Of a DNA stretch of 64,000 nucleotides, positions 1-13,800 are shown piece after piece (the stretch's first letter is position 1; each line of letters opens with the position of its first letter). Under the pieces are notes generated by a model. It made no database searches. It had not been told where the DNA came from and worked only from the letters and a program-made list of their open reading frames with translations. The position numbers were made by a program, and so were the translations under genes. This stretch comes from Chlorocebus sabaeus (lineage: Eukaryota; Chordata; Mammalia; Primates; Cercopithecidae): contig NC_132928.1 of assembly GCF_047675955.1 (NCBI RefSeq), positions 48,788,889 to 48,852,888 on the forward strand. The letters run 5' to 3'.

Positions 1-593
1 TTTATGTTTTATAGATGAGGAGCTGAACGATAGAGCCAAGGTTTAAACGGGGTTTGTGTTGCTCCAAGGACTGTGCCATCTCCAGACTGGTGACCTTGGG
101 CAAGTCACTTACCCTCCCAGAGTCTCAGATTTCTCATTTATAAAATGGGCATGATGGCAGTAATTATCGCATTGTAAGAGCAACCGAGATAACACTTAAC
201 ACCCTGCCTGACACACACACACTAAGTGCTCAATGATTTTCAGCAATCAAAGTCCACAATCCTCATCCACAAACTCCACAGCATATCTAGCATATGAGTT
301 GGCTAAGGTTCTGGGCAAAATGTTTTCTAGAACAGTCCTTGAACCACAGTGAGAGGAAGTTGTCATACCTGGCCCCTTCTTTATTCCTTGTAGGTGTGCT
401 CTCCTGGGAGGCACCATATGCTGTATGAAAATTTACATGGTTACTTGCAGAATGTACAGCAACATAAAGTACACCCCATCTGGTGGAAAGTGCACAGAAT
501 CTGCAGTTCTGCTCTGTCCAGGCTGTGTGACTACAGGAAGTAGTCAGTGAAGCCTCTCTGAACTTATTTTCTCATCTACAAAATGGGAGAAAT
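1..593. repeat. Upstream flank with two MIR-like SINE pieces
   Basis: Positions 80-215 carry the MIR core ('ccttgggcaagtcacttacc' followed by an aaaatgggcatgatgg-type tail) in + orientation. Positions 505-592 carry a second MIR-like piece ending aaaatgggagaaatgg, where an Alu is inserted. Nothing is recognised in 216-500 and no gene is seen. Confidence 0.7.
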
Positions 594-882
594 GGATGGC
601 GTAGGGGCTCACGTCCGTAATCCCACCACTTTGGGAGGCAGAGGCAGGAGGATCTTGTGAGCTCAGGTGTTCGAGGCCAGCCTAGGCAATATACTGAGAA
701 CTCTATCTCTACAAAAAATTTAAAAATCAGCCGGGCGTGGTGGCTCTCACCTGTAGTCCCAGCTACTCGGGAGGCTGAGGCGAGAGGACCGCTTGAGCCC
801 AGGAGGTCGAGGGTGCAGTGAGCTGTGATTGTGCCACTGCACTCCAGCCTGGGTGACAGAGAGAGTCCCTGCCCCCCAAAAA
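594..882 (+). mobile_element. Alu (AluJ-like), + orientation
   Basis: A full-length dimeric Alu with many changes from the consensus and a mutated C-rich tail, so an old copy. The minus-strand frames across it are translated Alu. Confidence 0.93.
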
Positions 883-1149
883 GGGGAAGGAGGGGAATAA
901 TACCTTCCCCCAAAGAATACTGAGATGATGCATACACAACTTTTTAGCACACTCTCCAACACAAAGTAAGACCCTACTTGAAGGAGCTGTGTAGCATCAT
1001 AATCAAATACTATGCTTCATTTTAAGTCGAGGACCAGATAGATTTATAAATTACATACTGTCAAAATCAAGTATTAAAAGTAGAGGAAAGGTAAGAGGAT
1101 TTTGCAAAACAGGTACAACTACAGCTTATCCTAAAAAGCCGACTGCCTA
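883..1149. other. Nothing recognised between Alu and CpG island
   Basis: AT-rich single-copy-looking sequence just upstream of the STX6 promoter. No gene or repeat is recognised. Confidence 0.5.
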
Positions 1150-1880
1150 CCTCTGAGGGAACAAGCCGCTCTTCACCTTCAAGCCTGAGGGCGGTAGAAG
1201 GCCGCCCACCTCCTCCGCCTCGAGGGCTCCGCCTCCAGGGCCGAGGGACGCAGGCCCAGGCCCCGCCCACTGGGGAGGGGCAGGCCCTGATCACGTGAGT
1301 GGGGTACGGAAGTCGTGCTTCAGGCGGCTTTCGTGATTGGCCGCAGCCGAGGGTCCTGGGGGTGGGGTCAGGCTCTCCGACGCGCCGGGAGGAGCCGGGA
1401 CTGGAGGCTGCAGAGGGGGCCGGCTCTGGAGTGCGGGATTCGGCCAGTGGTGCTGAGCGAGTGCTGGACCCGCGGCGGTCCCGTACACCTGGCCTGCGCC
1501 CGTGCCCGCTGCTCGGCGTCCCCCAGTCTAAGGCGCGGGCGGCTGCAGGAACAGGCCGGGTGGGCGGAGGGAGGCCGGGAGGCACGGGCGCTCTGTGCGC
1601 GGTGGAGGTGGAGGCGGCCGGGGCCGGGACGCCATGTCCATGGAGGACCCCTTCTTTGTGGTGAAAGGGTGAGTGTCGGCCGAGGGCTCCACCGGAGGAA
1701 GAGGTGGCGGTGCTGCCTGCCCGCACCTCCTCGGTCTTCTCGCAGTAGGGGGAGGGGAGGCAAGTTGGAGCTGGGGAGGGGTCACAGTGGAGACGGCTTA
1801 GTCTTGAGGGCCATGACCAAGCGTCCAGAGACGTCTCCTGCATCCCTACCTGGACGGTGAAGCCACTGTCCCCAGCCAAG
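1150..1880 (+). promoter_or_regulatory. STX6: STX6 CpG-island promoter and 5' UTR
   Basis: A GC- and CpG-rich stretch, in sharp contrast to the AT-rich introns, surrounds exon 1. There is no TATA box. Upstream of the ATG are a palindromic E-box (TCACGTGA, 1291-1298), a GGAAGT ETS-type core near 1308 and an inverted CCAAT box (ATTGG, 1336-1340). These suggest that transcription starts between about 1,350 and 1,500, which is inference because no TSS data are available. Long frames on both strands here come from GC richness and are not genes. Confidence 0.85.
1634..1668 (+). CDS. STX6: STX6 coding exon 1 (residues 1-11 plus 2 nt)
   Basis: It encodes [11 protein letters not shown] and the first two bases of Gly12. 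The donor is GTGAGTG from 1669. Two in-frame ATGs lie 6 nt apart (1634 and 1640). The first is chosen because the known protein starts MSMED. Confidence 0.96.
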
Positions 1881-4800
1881 CCCCTGGTGGTGGTGGGGTC
1901 TTTTTGACCTGTGCGCTGCGGTACAACTTATTTGGGGGTCGAGGGGTTCAGCAGCTCTGCAGGTGAGAAGGAGACACGCAGGTCCCGGCTCACACTGGCC
2001 GTCTATTCGAGCATGGGACCTTGCTTCGAAGGAGCGAAAACAGCATCTGGGCAGGAAAAGGGAAATGGCCCTCCTGAGCTTTGTAGTTCGTGTTGACGGG
2101 GGTGAACTCCATTGTCCATTGAGTTTGGAGCGCTCGTCCGCAGGACTGGCGAGACCACAACAAGCCCAGAGGCGTCTGAGCACGTTTGCTGGGAGGGAGG
2201 CGGGGGCGGGGGCCGATCTGGGAGGCTGGGGAGCAGGGCACAGGAAGACAATTCAATGGGGGGAGTTTTTACTGAGTAATGTGAGGAGAGGAAAGCAGTC
2301 GTTCATACTCAGTGATGATTTGGAAGGAAAACAAAATGAAACAAGCCAAACCAAACTTTCCTCAGCTTTCTATTAGCAACCGGAATTTTCTCACAGTGCT
2401 AAAGGAAATGAGTGTTGCTTGTTAACTCCTTGATTTCATCCAGGCTGTTTGACAGGTTTCTCCTATTTCTTCTGCCTTTCAGAATAGAACTGCCTTCTGT
2501 TCCCTTATAAGCTGTCCTAACTCCATATTGCTCGATTGTTTCTTTGGAGATAGAAACTTCAACTGCACTTTGTAATATCCACTTTGTAGCCATTAAACAA
2601 ATGCAAGAAGATTAATTCTGATGTAACTTTTATTTTCTTATTAGAAACATGTCAGTTTTCTGTTTTAAATGTCAAACATGAAAAATCTGAAAACTGCAAA
2701 GTTCCCAAATCAGTACTGATCACCACAGAATGTCCCTTGCTTTTAACGAGTTGCTGCTAGCTTCCTATTTTTGTAGTGGTACAAGCTGGCTGTTGTATAC
2801 TCAAGTATTGTAGAAAATTTAAATGGCATTTTAGGTGAAAGATTTTATCGATGATGCAGTAAAATACACTTATAATATTTCTTAACATTTCCCTGGAAAG
2901 CTCTTTTTCTTCACCTTACTCTAATTTAGATGGGAAAATGCTGAGTTGTAGATTTACTGGTAATATGTGACTCCCTACCTGGAAAATGTGATGTTTATTA
3001 GAAGAATTGATTAGGGGTTAATTTTAAAAATGTGTTTTTTCCTTGATTGAAAGTTCTTAATGCTTAGGTTGGCAAAGGTTATCTCTGGCAGTGGAGATCA
3101 GAGATGACCAGAAATTTTTTGTTTGACTTTTTATGAAATTTGTCAAAAGCCTGAATTCTTCTGCCGTCGTGGCATTTTTTTTTTTTTTCTTGACGGTATC
3201 CAATACAGTCGTCTAATGCTTGTTCACTGATTAAATATCACTACTTTATTGGAACATTGGTTCGGAGTTTTGATTGACTTTTACATCATTTTAGCTCCTG
3301 TCTTTAAGGTTCTTGAAGGAAAAGAGATTCTCAGTGCCTTCTACTGTGGAAAGGTAAAGTCACCCATGAAGGTGTATCCAGATTTTTTGGGAGTCATGCA
3401 CCTGTGTTTATTAAAAGTATCAAGAATGCATTACACAGCATGGAAAAATTAAAGATGCCTAAATTATGGCCTAGGAGCTTCTAGTCTAATCTGAGAAACA
3501 AATTACCCCAAAATTAAGTAGAAATGACAGGTGGCGAATGAGTGTTGAAGTGAATGCTGCAGATGATGAGTGCCCCAGGAGTTCAGAGAAAGGCATCTCC
3601 TTGGAAATTGTTAGGATTAGGAAAGCTTTTGGAGGCAGTAAGTATATCTTGAATTACGTTTTGGAGATGGGCAGAATTTAGATAATCAAGCCTGTCTCTC
3701 TTACCTGGATGCTTATCAAAGAGTCTTTTAATTGTTCTTCCTGCTTCTGGTCTCATTTCCTCTTTCAGCTGTCCTGGGATCTATTGGATCAGTGCTGTCC
3801 AATAGAAGTATAATGCCAGCCACGTACGTCATTTTACATTTTCTAGTAGCCACAGTAAAATAAAAAGGAAGAGGTGAAATTAATTCTAATGTAATCTCTA
3901 ATACATTCAAAATATTCGACGTGTGATTAATATAAAGATTGATGAGATATTTTACTTTTGCACTAAGTCTTCTAAATCTAATACATATTTTACACTTACT
4001 GCACATTTAAATTTGGACATTAAATTTTCATCAGAAATAATTTATCTGTATTTAAAGTTCATTAAATACTCTTTTTTTTCCTTTCTTTTTTTTTTTTTTT
4101 TTTGAGACGAGTCTCGTTCTGTTGCTCAGACTGGAGTGCAGTGGTGCAATCTCGGCTCACTGCAACCTCTGCCTCCCAGGTTCAAGCGATTCTTGCGCCT
4201 CAGCCTCCTGAGTAGCTGGGACTACAGGTGGGTGCCACCTCACCTGGCTAATTTTTGTATTTCCCTGCTAATTTTTGTATTTCCTGGGTAATTTTTTTTT
4301 TTTTATTTTTAGGACTACAGGTGGCCGCCACCATGCCTGGCTAATTTTTTGTATTTTTTAGTAGAGATGGGGTTTCACCATGTTAGCCAGGATGGTCTCA
4401 ATCTCCTGACCTTCGATCTGCCTGCCTTGGCCTCCCAAAGTGCTGGGATTACAGGCGTGAGCCACCGCACGTGGTCTACATACTCTTAATTGTTCCAAAT
4501 ATACATAAAAGTTTTTTGATAACTAAATTGCATGTCAGTCACCAAGTTTACATTAATTAAAATTTAATTTCTGTCACACTAGCCACATTTCCAGTCAGTA
4601 GTTGTATGTGGCTTCCGTATTGGACAGCACAGTGTAAGCTTTTCTAGAGCCCCAGGCAGGTGTACCCTACTTAATATTATTCAGTGGCTGCTGTTGGCCT
4701 GCAGAATAAAGTGCCAGCACTTCCTGACCTCGCTGATCTAGCCTCTGCTCTCCCTTTGCCTTAGTACTCCAGCAGTGCCAGACTCAATACAGTGACTATG

Positions 4801-7800
4801 ATTGCTGTACTGGATGCTCTTACTCTACGTGCACCCACACTGCCTGCTTCACCCACACAGCCTTCTGGAGTCAGTGTAAGCATCTCCCTTGCCTCCAGCA
4901 AGTGCTTCCCCAAATTATTGGACCTCTTCCTCTGTCTTTATTAGACTAGGAGCTCTGAGGGTTGAGACTGTGTTTTTTTTTTTTGTTTTTTCCTGTATTT
5001 CCAGCTTACACCTTGAATATTTAGTGTAAATGTTGAACACATACTCTTTGTTGGTGGTGGTGATTGTGATGGAATGGTGCCTCATGGGTGAGACCACCAC
5101 CAGCAAAAGTCCTAAGTTGGGCAGTGTGTGTTAGAAATGATCTAGAAGAGCAGCCCAGGTGGAGTATACAGTTTAGGGAAGCAGTAGTAACAGCTCACAT
5201 TTAAAGGATGCATCTCCAGTGCCAGGCATTCATATGAAGTGCTAAGTAAGCACTTTATATGAATTTTCACTCTGTAAAAACACCCATATGATGAATACTA
5301 GCCATATTTTAGAGATGAGAAGCTGAGGAAGTATTAGAGGGGTTAACTTGCTTGCCCAGGGTCACAAAGCTAATAAGTGGTGTACTCAGGATTCAAATTA
5401 GAACAACCTGATTTCACAGCTACTGTCAATGCTTCCCAGTGCAGGTCAAAAAGGGTCAAGTTATGTTGGCCTAAGGAGAATCTCATCTTGAGGCCATTGC
5501 AGATTTTTAAAGCAAGGAAATGACATGAAATTGGGATTTTAGGAATATTGATTTGGCAGTAGTGTTGGATACATCAGTGTGAGGAAAAATGAAAAAGCAG
5601 ACCAGTTAGAAAGCTGTTGTAACTTAAACATGCAGTGGTTAGTGCTTGAATGTTTGAAGCTCCTTTTGGCGGGTTTTGACATTGTCAATGTCCTGTTCAG
5701 AACAGAATCCCACAACAGGGATTGCTCTTTTTTATCCTTATGAAGTAGGTATTATTATTGTCATCATTTCACAATAAGGAGAATGAAACTTAGTAAAAAA
5801 CAACTTTATAAGCTTATATGTGGAAAGGCCAGGATTTATATATTTATTATAAATATATATTATATATATATATCATATGGTCATTTTAAAAATTGGGATC
5901 ATACTTTATATATGGTTTTATGACTTTTTTTTGGGCGGGGGGGACAGAGTCTCACTCTGTCGCCTAGGCTCGTGTGAAGTGGCATGATCTCAGCTCACTG
6001 TAACCTTGTAACCTCTATCTCCTAGGTTCAAGTGATTCTCCTGCCACACCTCCCGAGTAGCTGGGACTACAGATGTGCGCCACTACTCCTGGCTAATTTT
6101 GTATTTTTAGTAGAGATGGGTTTCACCCTGTTAGCCAGGCTGGTCTTGAACTTTTGACCTCAGGTGATCCAAACACCTTGGCTTCTCAAAGTGTTGGAAT
6201 CATAGGCGTGAGCCACCACGCCTGGCCTGTTTTATGACATTTTCATCTGTATTTCTTTATATCCTTCAAACTTCTGGGTGGCAGCTTTTAATGACTGCAT
6301 TATATTTTGTCACATAAATGTCCATCCTGGAGGATAAATTATATTTATGATCACACTACAATTAATGTGGTGATAAGCCTACTTGTCATAGGTCTGTATT
6401 GCTGCTTCTGATTTTCATAGCCTGTATTCCTGGAGCATAATTGCTAATTCAGAGGGCATGCACAGCAAAGCGTTGGATGCATACTACCACATTGTCCTCC
6501 AGAATATTCCCCTATGCCCCACAAAGTGTTTGAGGGACCCAGTTCCCTGTCTCCCAGTACTGGAATTTTCATTTAAAAAAATCTTTACTAATCTACTGGG
6601 TGAAAATATCATATTTAAATCTTGTAGTCTTCTTCTTTGTATTCAGTAGGGACGTACTCAGTGTTTGTTGAGTGAACCCATTTTGACCGTTTAGTTCTGT
6701 AGTTTTTTTCCTCCCTTGCTAACAAGCTTTTAGAATTAGCCTCCTTTTAGAATTTGCAGCTTCTAATCAGACCCAGAAGAAAACCATGTAACTGAGCATG
6801 TGGAGATAGAGTGTAAGTGAGCCACTCCTATGGATAAAAGGCATGAATGTCATGGCTCTTTGTTGTTTTATTGCTTTGGAGGTTTTGTGTGTCTGATGAG
6901 GATAGGTTTTTTTGGTTTTTTTTGTTTTTTTTTTTGAGACAGTCTCACTCTGTCACCCAGACTGGAGTGTAGTGGCATGTCTCGGCTCACTGCAACCTCT
7001 GCTTCCCGGGTTCAAGCTATTCTCCCTGCCTCAGCCTCCCGAGTAGTCCGCCACCATGCCCGGCTAATTTTTGCATTTTTGGTAGAGATGGGGTTTTGCC
7101 ATGTTGGCCAGGCTGGTCTTAAACTCCTGACCTCAAGTGATCTGCCCACCTGGGCCTCCCAAAATGCTGGGATTATAGGCATGAGCCACCGTGCCCAGCA
7201 TGGTAATAGTTTTATTTCCAGGTTTTTGGCTGTGGATTGATGTTGAAATAATGTAAGCAAATGAGTAAGATGGTATATGTTGTATTCTTTAACCTTCTCT
7301 GTCTGCATATCTAGCTTTATTAACACTCGATTATGAGCTCCTCGAGGGCATCATGCATTCTGTTCACGTCGAAAGACTGTTTATTGGTAGAGTCACTGTG
7401 AAAAAATAACCCTTGTTTGTTAATTTTGGCCCAGTAAAATTGAATGTAAATCAAGGCTCATTTAATACTTTCTGAAAAGCAGAATCCAGTGTTTCATTGT
7501 AAAAACAACTTTGCAAGCTTTTATTATAAATTTATTGAGTGCTTAATATTATTTAGCTCCTCAAATTGCCATCTAGTTTGGAGAACACTGTGCAGATATG
7601 TGAAAGATACATTGTGTAAGATTTTGCAGTAGAGTTGAGATGCTGTGGAGATTTGAAAGAAAAGAAAGACCCATACTGGGAATGCGGGTCAGTCTGGGCC
7701 TTGAAGGAAGTGTCTGCTAAGGTGTAAGGCTCTTCCAGGCTGAGGAAACAACTCAGCAGAAGTCTAGAACCAGGAATGAGAAAGATAAAGATGGGAAGAA

Positions 7801-10800
7801 GACCTGCCAACTGAAACAGAATTTGTTTGAGTGAGAAACCATGCTTGGTATTAAAGTCAGCCAGTTTGGGTTAGGAGTAGGAGTGGGAGGGGGTTTGAAT
7901 ACCTGCCTGAGGAGTTTAAATTTAATCTGATTTCTATCATAAATTCTAAATCAGGAGGCAGTTTTTAAACTAGCAGTTACTATTCACTTGCTTATAGTCA
8001 GCTGTTAAGAGTTCAAACCCAGATGTTCTGATTCCACAAAGAAAATAGATTTGTGGGCCAAGTGCGATGGCTCATGCCAGTAATCCCAGCACTTTGAGAG
8101 GCTGAGGCGGGCGAATGATGAGGTCAGGAGTTCGAGACCACCCTGGCCAAAATGGTGAAACCCCATCTCTACTAAAAATACAAAAAATTAGCTGGGCGTG
8201 GTGGCAGGCACCTGTAGTCCCAGCTACTTGGGAGGGTGAGGCAGGAGAATCGCTTGAACCCTCTTTTGCAGTGAGCCGAGATCATGCCACTGCACTCCAG
8301 CCCCGGTGACAGTGCAAGACTCCGTCTCTGTGGAAGCTTTGCAAAAATGCAACTAAATAAATCTTGGTAATAGAAAGTGTCTCATAATCAGGGTTGGAAG
8401 AACTTGAGGCAAGCAGCCAATATGTCTGAGCCCCAAGGTCTCTTATTTGTTTAATGAGCACAAACTAGATTATCTTGAAAGTTCCATCCAGATCTAAAAA
8501 TTCAGTGATTGGATTTACGTAGAGGTTGTGCAAGGTGAGAGGTAGGAGGAGGAGTCAAAAATGACTCTTGTCTAGACAAGAGTTGAAACTTGGAAAACGG
8601 TGGCACTGTTGGCTGAAATGAGGAAGCTAGAAAGGAAAGCAGATTTTCCTATTTTGTTTGTTTTGAATACATTATGTTCTGTAGGGAGGATATGATTAGT
8701 TTGGTTTTAGGCCAATGGAATGATCCTCTAGGCATCTAAAGGTACAGGAATTAAGCCTCGCTGAGTGGTTAAGGTTGGAAGTGTAGTGGGGGAGTCATCA
8801 ACTTAAGAGGGGTACTTTGAACTAGTGAATGCTGATGAGCACATAGAGGCCACGAAAAGAGTGCTGAGAAACACTGGGATCCAGTGGAGGAAGAGGAAGG
8901 AGAAAACTGGTAGAAAACTACAATAGCACAATGTCACGGAGACAGAGGAAGTGAGAGTTTCAAGAAAATAGATATAATGGGCCATGGTGTCAAGTGTACC
9001 AAAAATGGGGACAAGTTAAATTCACTCCTGACTTTGACCTGCAGTGTCATTGGTGGAGTTGTGGAAGCAGCAGTAAGTTAGGGTCCAAAATTGTATATCG
9101 TTGTAGGTAACTGAGTAAAGATGATGTTTCATTTTCACAAGAGTAATTACAAAATATGTTACAGTGTGGTTGAATTTGGAAATGGCAGTAAAGTCAAGTA
9201 AAGGGTGTGCCTGTGCATGTGTTTCCTTTCAAATACAAATGACGTGAATGTAGAAGTCAAGCAATAAAAAGAGCTCCTCTCTTTCCAGAGAGATTGCTGG
9301 TGAAACCAGGTTTGTGGGGTGTGGGGCAGGAACCAGTTGGAGGAGAGTGAGGAGTAGGAGTCTGATGTGGTTGCAGAGGCTCGCTCAACCTGAGTTTTTC
9401 ACGTTTCATTACTAGAATGGAAACTTTCAGCCTCGACTAGCCTCTTTTACTGTATTGATGAAATGGGTATCCCTCTGTAAAGAGACTTGCAGAGTAGGTG
9501 CTGTCCCAGGTAAAGGAGTTGTGGCAGATTGTATTTTTTCCAACGATGGCTGCACCAATAAATGTTCTGTCCTGTGTTACTTTTCTGCCTGCCTGCCTGC
9601 CTTCCTTCCGTCTATCCATCCTTCCATCCTTCCTTCCTCTTTCGAGTCTCGCTCTTGTGGCCCACAGTGGAGTGCAGTGGTGCAGTCTCGGCTCACTGCA
9701 ACCTCCTTCTCCCAGGTTCAAGCGATTCTTCTGCCTCAGCCTCCCAAGTAGCTGGATTTACAGGCACATGCCACCATACCCGGCTAATTTTTGTATGTTT
9801 AGTAGAGACAGGGTTTCACCATATTGGCCAGGCTGGTCTGGAACTCCTGACCTGATGATCTACCCACCTCGGCCTCCCAAAGTGCTGGGATTACAGGCGT
9901 GAGCCACCACGCCCCGCTGTTTGCTTTTCTTAAATTGTGAAGCTGGCATTCTTTTATCAAACTGGAGTTTGTATTCCCTTCCTTTGAACCTGGGCAGACC
10001 TTTATAAACTGCTTTGACTAACAGATTGAAGCAGAAGTGACTCTGCTTGAATCCTAAAGCTTAAGTCATAAAAGACAACCAGTATACCTTCTGTCTGCAT
10101 CTTTCATCTTGGGACACAAGCGTAGGCTACCCTGAGCTAACATGTAACAAGTCCAGTTACATTGAAGCCACTCTGTTAGAACATGCATGCAGACTGTGGA
10201 GAGATGGAAAGATGTGATGCCTTTACAGCCCCAGCCTGTTTAATCTTTTCAGCTGAGGTCCCAGATATTGTGGAACAGGGACAGGTCAGCTGTGCTGTGT
10301 CTGATTCCTGATCTACAGACTCCATGACATGACATGATAAATGGTTGTTTTACACCACTACATTTTGGGGTCATTGTTAAATAACCACGATAACTTGAAC
10401 AGATGCCAATTCAGAGTCTGCCAGCATGGGCAAAGAAGAAAGGAGAAATAAAAAGGCTGAAGGGGGAGGCCAAGGCAGGAGGATCACTTGAGGCCAAGAG
10501 TTTGAGGTCAGCCTGGGCAACAAGAAGACCCTGTCTTTACAATAAATAAAAAAAAATTAATTTGGCATGGCGGTGTGCACCTGAAGTCCTAGCGACTTGG
10601 GAGGCTGAGACGGGAGAATCCTTTGAGCCCAGGAATTCAAGATTACAGTGAGCTGTGATTGCACCACTGCACTCCAACCTGGGTGACATAGACCCTGGCT
10701 CAACCACAACAGGGAAAAGGATGATGGGGGTTGTGGCTACAATTATGCAATTTGTTGGTACAACTGAATGACAAATACTGGGGAAAAAAGCACCCTAATG

Positions 10801-13800
10801 GCTTTTTTGTATCTAACCATGTAAAATGAGATATTCTTCTCATTTTACTTGGCAAACGTGGTTAGATACAAGTAAGAAAACTTTGTGATTTTTTTTGGAC
10901 ATCTGGATGTGTTACTTGTGGCCCCAGAGGCTAGTTTGGTGGTGTACCAGATTGGGAGGTTGTATGAAAGAGGCTCAACTGTCAGTGACAAGGGATCAAT
11001 GTTGGGCTAACTTCAAAAACAAATGAGGTTGGTTCTGCCAGCATCAACTTTTTATTTATGAAGAATGGAAGAATTGGCTGGGCGCGGTGGCTCACACCTG
11101 TAATCCCAATACTTTGGGAGGTCAAGGTGGGTGGATCACCTGAGATCAGGAGTTTGGTCTAGACCAGCCTGACCAACGTGGAGAAACCCTGTCTCTACTA
11201 AAATTACAAAATTAGCCGGGCGTGGTGTCGCACGCCTGTAATCCCAGCTACTCGGGAGGCTGAGGCAGGAGAATCGCTTGAACCTGGGAGGCAGAGGTTG
11301 CGGTGAACTGAGCTGAGATCGTGCCATTGCACTCCAGCCTGGGCAAAGAGTGAAACTCCATCTCAAAAATAAATAAATAAAAAAAAAGAATCTGGATGCT
11401 TGGATGACTTTATTTTGTTTTTCCCAAAAGATACATTCTTCAAAGATGTGGGCAGTGTTTCCATTTTTGACAGCTACTTACTGGGAAAGCTCTGCATTGT
11501 GAGTGGTCCTGTGGGCATTGTAGTGAATTGCCGTGAAGAGCCTTCATTCTGGTGTCTGTAGGGAATTCAGTCCATGAGAAGATGACAGGTCCCATGATTT
11601 TGATGGGCTGTTCTGTAGACAGCAAGGGGGAAAAGCCACATCCCTAGTATTGCCAACACTGGTTCTTGGTATCCACGAAATGCTACCTGTATCAGATGAG
11701 ACTGATTTGGGCAGCATGTGTGACAAATAGTGCAAGATTTGCCTGATGTGTGGAGATAGCTGTCTTTCAAGGATTTGAAAAAGGCTTCTCTGGGTCAGCA
11801 GCTAAAACTATAATTCCTAGGAAAATCATCAGCAAGTTTTCAGTGAAATGCTGCCGGACATGATTCTCCAAGCTGTGGGTGCGCAGATTGTTATTTACCA
11901 AGAGTTTGCTAAGCTGAAGAACTCTGAAAATTCAAGGTGTACCTGCTTCAAGGTATACTCCCTCATGGAAAGTTCTGGGTATCAGACTTTAATTTTTCTG
12001 ATTACATAGTTGGGAAAAAAAATAGCTAAATCAGACATAAAGATAAGGGATAAAGAAGCACTATCTGCAATTGTCACTTTTCTGGAGACAGACAAAAATG
12101 GATCTCTGTTGCCTAAGAAGTCAGTAGCTGTAGCTGCTCACTCAGCGGGAAGCGCTTCTCAAAATGAAGTGCTCCGCACAGAGTGCAGTGCTCACATGGG
12201 CTAGCTGTGTAGAACAGACAGCAGTGGTGGGTGGGCATTTGTGGGTCATGCATCACTAGCCAACTGATCCTAAAGTCCCTTGCCTTTCCTGAGAAAGAAA
12301 TGTGAAATCACGTAGATGGGCACTTCTCTTGTAAAAACCCTCACAAATCTCAAATAGGTGACATGATGATATGCTACTGTTTTATGAATTGACTTACTTG
12401 GAATGCCAAGTAACCTTCACTTTTTAGTTGCAAGTACTTAACAAGTGGTTCTGAATTGAGAGGGTTGTCTCCCTGGTTAGATTTGTACATTATTAGGTGT
12501 GTCTTGTGGCTTTTGAAGCTGTTTAGAAATCCCACGTGCTTTCAAAAATGCTGGTTACCGTTAATAGTTGGCTTCCAAGTAAGACTTGTGACCAACATTA
12601 TTTCTGCTCCCAGTTCATGCCTTCTTTTTCAGGCTAATGCTGAGCTGAAATGATATTGGAAGAATGGTTGGGAGGTTTTACACTTAGAGAGACCTCTTTG
12701 CTATTGTAATGGGATTCCTTGATACACTGCAGATTCTGGCTGTCTTTCAAGATCTGAGCCATTGTTGGCAGTTTCTACCTTTGTAATCCCTTAAAACATC
12801 CATCTTAAAAATATAAAATAGCGACTGGTTTACCTTTCTTATGTCTGTGTTACTAAACAAAAACTAAACAGAAATCCTGTTTTTAAAAGTAAGAGCTTTA
12901 GAGTGGAATAAGCCAACTCACTGGTCAGGCCTGTCGGGTGCTGAGCTTTATTCTGCAATTGCTTTGTAGCATTTTTCTAATTCCTGCCATTTCTTTCATT
13001 TTTTACTCACGACATGCTTTACTTCTTGCATGCTTAAGGATTCCTTGCTTCACACTAAGTGCCACTAGAATCCACCCATGCACACTCCCCGACTCCAATC
13101 TGACTATCGGTGTCCTAAGACGTTGTAGATCACAGAAGGATCTACCAGCTCAAAACTCTTTTCATGATAATATTCAGATATTATCTGCCTTTTTCACTGT
13201 ATTGACATTTGCACTGATGGTACCAAAGCTGTGGTGGCTAAAACTCCTGGTGCCTTACCAAAAATCAAGGCAGTGGTGCCGTGCCATGCTTTCTGTCCTA
13301 TTCCTCATCACTTTGTACTAACAGTAAAAAAAGGAAAAAAAAAGTCATATATTCCCTTAATATTCTTTATGACGCCAGGCACGGTGGCTCATGCCTATAA
13401 TCCTAGCACATTGGGAGGCTGAGCCAGTCGGATCACTTGAAGTCGGGAGTTTGAGACCAGCGTGGCCAACGTAGTGAAACCCCGTTTCTACTAAAAATAC
13501 AGAAATTAGCTGAGTGTGGTGGTGCACACCTGTAATTCAGCTACTTGGGAGGCTGACGCAGGAGAAGCGATCGAACCCGGGAGGTGGAGGTTGCGGTGAG
13601 CTGAGATAGCACCACTGCACTCCAGTCTGGGTGACGGAGTGAGATTCTGTCTCAAACAAACAAACAAAAGAATATTCTTCATGAAACAGTAAAACTTATT
13701 AATTTTATAAAATCTTGACCCTCAAGTATAATTTTCCTCATTTTTTTAAAGTTACAATTTACCTACAGTGAAAAGCAACCTTTTTTGGCATACAGGTCTG

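Noticed and set aside
1067..1879. 270-codon open frame on - across the promoter, and long + frames at 1,299-1,860
   Set aside because: They lie in a CpG island where stops are rare, have low-complexity Pro/Arg/Ser composition and overlap STX6 exon 1. No domain is visible.
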